Origin: a marine group bacterium Sva0996 bin134
GTDB taxonomy: Bacteria; Actinomycetota; Acidimicrobiia; Acidimicrobiales; Bin134
Length of the DNA: 64,000 nt
Direction: 5' to 3'
NCBI GenBank assembly: GCA_002239105.1
Contig: MPNQ01000004.1
Coordinates: 1-64,000 of the forward strand
Made by a program: the position numbers and the translations under genes. Under the pieces are notes generated by a model. It ran no database searches. It saw only the letters and a list, made by a program, of their open reading frames with translations, and was not told the origin of the DNA. Below are positions 61,088 to 64,000 of the stretch, one piece after another (the first letter of the stretch is position 1; each line of letters begins with the position of its first letter).

Positions 61088-62410
61088 TTACAATGAAGAA
61101 ATTTCACCGGCGCGTATTTGCTCTCCGACAGCGTTGGCCAGCTCTCGGAGCTCTGATTCGGCGTCCAAACCAGCGGCCTGAGCAGCCTGAACAGCATCGT
61201 AGAGACGCCCGGCCACCGTGGCGGTATCCACATCGGGCTCCACACCCACCGAGCGGGCCTTGTGGATCACCTTGTCGGCGAACAACAGCGCAGGCAGCCC
61301 CGGCGGAATGCCGTCCATCACCGAGGCCCGCCCCTTCTGCTCCCGCTTGATGGCCTCCCAGTTGACCAGCACATCATCGGCGTCATCCACCTCAGCCGGG
61401 TCGGAATCGAGGGTGCCGAACACGTGGGGATGGCGCGATTTGAGCTTGTCGTGGATGCCCCGGGCCACATCGGCCAGAGTGAACTGGCCGGCTTCGGCAG
61501 CCAGCACCGAGTGGAACACGATCTGGTAGAGCAGGTCGCCCAGCTCCTCCTCCAGCTCTTCGTAACCCGACAAACTCTCGGGGTCCACCCCGTCGAGAGC
61601 CTCCAGAACCTCGTAGGTTTCCTCCAGCAGATGGCCCCGCAACGACTGGTGGGTCTGCTCTTGGTCCCAGGGGCAGCGGAGGCGCAGCTCGGTGGCCAGA
61701 TCGGCAAACCGGGCCACTTCCCGGGCGATGGGTGCGCCCAACTCGGGCACATACAGCGACGTGAGATGGTCGGGCTCCACCGCGTGGTCGAGGTCGGCCC
61801 AGGCCACCTCGAAGACCCGCTCATCGGGCAGACCCAGGCGCTGCATAACCACCACCGGCTGGTCGATCTCGTCGGCGGCCGAGCGGTCGAAGGACGCCAA
61901 CGCGGCCAGCTTGATGTCGCTCAGCACATGGCCGGCGTCGCACTGGGCCACCAGCAGCGGCCCCCGCTCTCCAGCGGCGTCCACCGCGAAGCGCCGTCCG
62001 TCCACCAGCCGCACCCCGGCGGCCAGGGGGTCGATGCCGAGCCGGTCCCACACCAGGTCGGCGAACGAGAGTCCGGTCAGCACTTCCAACTCCACACCGG
62101 GCACGGCCCGCAGCAGCTCCACGGTTCGCTCGGCCACCAGCGGCGAACCGGGCACGGCATAGATCACATCGCCGTCTCCAGCATCAGCCTCGGTCGCCAG
62201 TCGGTCCACGATGGCCCGGTACACCTCTTCGAACGACGAGGCCCGGTCGTAGGCGTCGTCAAACGAATCGGCCGGCTCCACCGCCACCGCCGCGGGATGA
62301 CGGCGAGTGCGGACGAAACGGCGGCTGGTGCGCTCAATGGCATCGAGCACCGCCCCGGTTATCAGCTCGGGGCCAGCCGGTCCGAGACCGGCAACGATCA
62401 CCTTGGCCAT
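61088..62410 (-). CDS. mazG: MazG nucleotide pyrophosphohydrolase fused to a tetrapyrrole-methylase-like domain
   Basis: 440 residues. The N-terminal part (about 1-215; VIVAGLGPAGPELIT, VIYAVPGSPLVAERT) is a SAM-dependent tetrapyrrole methylase-like domain, as in YabN proteins. The C-terminal MazG domain has CPWDQEQTHQSLRGHLLEETYEVLEALD and EELEEELGDLLYQIVFHS, the E-E-x2-E...E-x2-D metal motif. It hydrolyses non-canonical or excess NTPs. It sits between eno and mfd, as is usual in actinobacteria. Confidence 0.93.
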   Translation of the reverse strand: MAKVIVAGLGPAGPELITGAVLDAIERTSRRFVRTRRHPAAVAVEPADSFDDAYDRASSFEEVYRAIVDRLATEADAGDGDVIYAVPGSPLVAERTVELLRAVPGVELEVLTGLSFADLVWDRLGIDPLAAGVRLVDGRRFAVDAAGERGPLLVAQCDAGHVLSDIKLAALASFDRSAADEIDQPVVVMQRLGLPDERVFEVAWADLDHAVEPDHLTSLYVPELGAPIAREVARFADLATELRLRCPWDQEQTHQSLRGHLLEETYEVLEALDGVDPESLSGYEELEEELGDLLYQIVFHSVLAAEAGQFTLADVARGIHDKLKSRHPHVFGTLDSDPAEVDDADDVLVNWEAIKREQKGRASVMDGIPPGLPALLFADKVIHKARSVGVEPDVDTATVAGRLYDAVQAAQAAGLDAESELRELANAVGEQIRAGEISSL

Positions 62411-62450
62411 ATCGCCTCTCCAGTCACGCCACCTTCCCTATCACGCCCAA

Positions 62451-64000
62451 TCACGAAGCCGCCGCTTCAGCGGATTCGTCGTCGGGAACCAGATCGCGCA
62501 GCGTTGATATTAGGGATTCCACCGCGGCAGCGGCCGATCCCACCGGCAGAGTCAGCAGCCCGGCGGCCTCGTGATATGTCGCTTTGGGGTACAGGCGCTC
62601 TAGGCGCACTCGGCGGCTGGGCAGGAGCCTCACCGGGTTGAGCCGGGCCACCCATTTCGGACCGCCAAAGCCGGGACCCTTCACCACCGCCACGTCCCGG
62701 ACCCCGGTGCGCAGGCACTCGCACCGCAGCCGAGCAGCATCCAGCAGTGTGCCGGCCACGTCGGGGATCGGCCCGTAGCGATCAACCCACTCGGCGGCCA
62801 CGTCGTCCACCTGATCGGGCATCTGGCAGCCGGCCACCCGCCGATAGGCCTCAAGGCGCAGCTCCTCTTTGGGCATGTAATCGGCGGGAATTCCCGCGGC
62901 CTGCGGCAAGTCGATGTTGATCTCCACCGGCTCGGGCGGGGTCTCGCCCTTCAGTTCGGCCACCGCCTCGGTGACCAGCTGGCAGTACAGGTCGTAGCCC
63001 ACCGCGGCGATGTGGCCCGATTGTCCGGTGCCCAACATGTTGCCCGCGCCCCGGATCTCCAGATCCCGCATGGCGATCTTGAACCCCGAGCCCAGTTCTG
63101 TGGCCTCCCCGATGGTCTTGAGCCGCTCGTAGGCCTCCTCGGTGAGCACCCGCCCCTCCGGGGTGAACAGGTAGGCGTAGGCCCGGGCCCCGGCTCGGCC
63201 AACTCGGCCCCGGAGCTGATGGAGCTGGCCCAGCCCCAACAGGTCGGCCCGGTCCACCACCAGGGTGTTCACCGTGGGCATGTCGATGCCCGACTCGATG
63301 ATGGTGGTACACACCAACACGTCGTAGGACCGCTCCCAGAAGTCGATCACCACCTGTTCCAGAGTGCCCTCGTCCATCTGGCCGTGGGCCACCGCGATGC
63401 GGGCCTCGGGCACCAGCTCCCGCAGGTCGGCGGCCACATGGTCAATGCTGGCCACCCGGTTGTGGACGAAGAACGCCTGGCCGTCGCGCAACAGCTCCCG
63501 GCGGATGGCCTCGGCCACCGGGCGCTCGTCGTACGACCCCACATAGGTCAAGATGGGCTGGCGGTCGGCGGGAGGCGTGTGCAGCAGCGTGAGGTCGCGG
63601 ATGCCGGTGAGGCTCATCTCCAGGGTTCGGGGGATGGGCGTAGCGGTGAGGGTGATCACGTCCACGTCAGCCTTGATCGACTTGATGGACTCCTTGTGGG
63701 TGACCCCGAAGCGCTGCTCCTCATCCACCACCAATAGCCCCAGATCCCGAAAGGCGATGTCGTCGGACAACAGGCGGTGGGTTCCGATCACCACGTCCAC
63801 CGAACCGTCGGCCATCCCGGAGACCACTTTGCGGGCCTGGCCGGGGGACAGGAACCGGCTCAGCACCTCCACTTGGATGGGATAGCCGGCGAACCGTTCG
63901 CTGAAGGTCTGAAAGTGCTGCTGGGCCAAAAGCGTGGTGGGCACCAGAATCGCGGCCTGCGTGCCGTCCTGAATGGCCTTGAACACCGCCCGGATGGCCA
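62451..64000 (-). CDS. mfd: Transcription-repair coupling factor, C-terminal part (5' end outside window)
   Basis: The frame stays open to the right edge. Visible parts are helicase motifs (ILVPTTLLAQQHFQ, LLVVDEEQRFGV, TLTATPIPRTLEMSL, ESGIDMPTVNTLVVDRADLLGLGQLHQLRGRVGRA). The TRCF C-terminal domain (YRRVAGCQMPDQVDDV) follows. Mfd removes stalled RNA polymerase and recruits the Uvr repair proteins. The N-terminal UvrB-like and RNA-polymerase-binding domains lie beyond the window. Confidence 0.95.
   Translation of the reverse strand, partial: AIRAVFKAIQDGTQAAILVPTTLLAQQHFQTFSERFAGYPIQVEVLSRFLSPGQARKVVSGMADGSVDVVIGTHRLLSDDIAFRDLGLLVVDEEQRFGVTHKESIKSIKADVDVITLTATPIPRTLEMSLTGIRDLTLLHTPPADRQPILTYVGSYDERPVAEAIRRELLRDGQAFFVHNRVASIDHVAADLRELVPEARIAVAHGQMDEGTLEQVVIDFWERSYDVLVCTTIIESGIDMPTVNTLVVDRADLLGLGQLHQLRGRVGRAGARAYAYLFTPEGRVLTEEAYERLKTIGEATELGSGFKIAMRDLEIRGAGNMLGTGQSGHIAAVGYDLYCQLVTEAVAELKGETPPEPVEINIDLPQAAGIPADYMPKEELRLEAYRRVAGCQMPDQVDDVAAEWVDRYGPIPDVAGTLLDAARLRCECLRTGVRDVAVVKGPGFGGPKWVARLNPVRLLPSRRVRLERLYPKATYHEAAGLLTLPVGSAAAAVESLISTLRDLVPDDESAEAAAS

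Overview
This 64 kb window is high-GC chromosomal DNA from an actinobacterium. The gene order mfd - mazG - eno - ftsB/divIC at the right end, many actinobacterial-type lipoproteins, a crotonase of the MenB type (menaquinone) and frequent GTG/TTG starts all point that way. The mix of F420/FMN-like oxidoreductases, amidohydrolase-2 proteins, fused transporters and Rieske/Baeyer-Villiger enzymes resembles Acidimicrobiia, but class-level placement is inference. No rRNA, CRISPR array or prophage structure was seen. One tRNA gene is present, tRNA-Arg(CCU).

Layout. 1-9.8 kb is an accessory/defence-like island: the 3' end of an IS3-family element, a RelA/SpoT-type nucleotide synthetase in two overlapping ORFs, an unrecognised two-gene module with a Cys/His cluster, an HNH-like protein, a complete ISL3-family insertion sequence with 24-bp ends, a type I methyltransferase pair (hsdM-hsdS, no hsdR in the window), a PPOX-fold protein, and a DUF433/DUF5615 toxin-antitoxin-like pair. 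9.8-15.4 kb carries a cupredoxin-like lipoprotein with a polytopic membrane partner, a GH3 glycosidase, a PhyH-type dioxygenase and a small lipoprotein. 15.4-24.7 kb is a transport block: one polypeptide fusing both permeases and both ATPases of a branched-chain-amino-acid-type importer, coupled by a 4-nt overlap to a four-domain ABC exporter with one degenerate ATP site, then a convergent membrane-tethered solute-binding protein.

24.7-30.8 kb holds an oxidative catabolic group (SnoaL/NTF2-like protein, Baeyer-Villiger-type monooxygenase, divergent Rieske oxygenase, TetR regulator) followed by a MOSC protein and a DUF4143 ATPase. The tRNA gene and a perfect hairpin precede that ATPase. 31-36 kb contains three lipoproteins, an enoyl-CoA hydratase and a secreted protein. 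36-43.6 kb contains a 2-oxoacid dehydrogenase E1alpha/E1beta pair divergent from its E2, an MFS transporter, an unusual protein with an EF-hand-like motif, a MenB-like enzyme and an SDR. 43.6-45.9 kb has a GIY-YIG protein, a truncated antitoxin remnant and a second DUF4143 ATPase.

45.9-53.2 kb is a compact six-gene minus-strand operon: AMP-forming CoA ligase, a metal-site-degenerate amidohydrolase homologue, an ADP-forming acyl-CoA synthetase, SDR, CPBP protease and amidohydrolase. Two more amidohydrolase-2 proteins, a cupin, a VapBC pair with a visible operator, and two small redox/membrane proteins follow. This looks like a CoA-dependent catabolic locus for an unknown carboxylic acid. 57.8-64 kb returns to core genes: a membrane J-domain protein, SDR, FtsB/DivIC, enolase, MazG and the 3' part of mfd, which runs off the window.

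The best candidates for undescribed biology are the split alarmone-synthetase plus two-gene module at 0.35-2.9 kb, the all-in-one Liv importer coupled to an asymmetric exporter, and the CoA-ligase operon with the ligand-less amidohydrolase.
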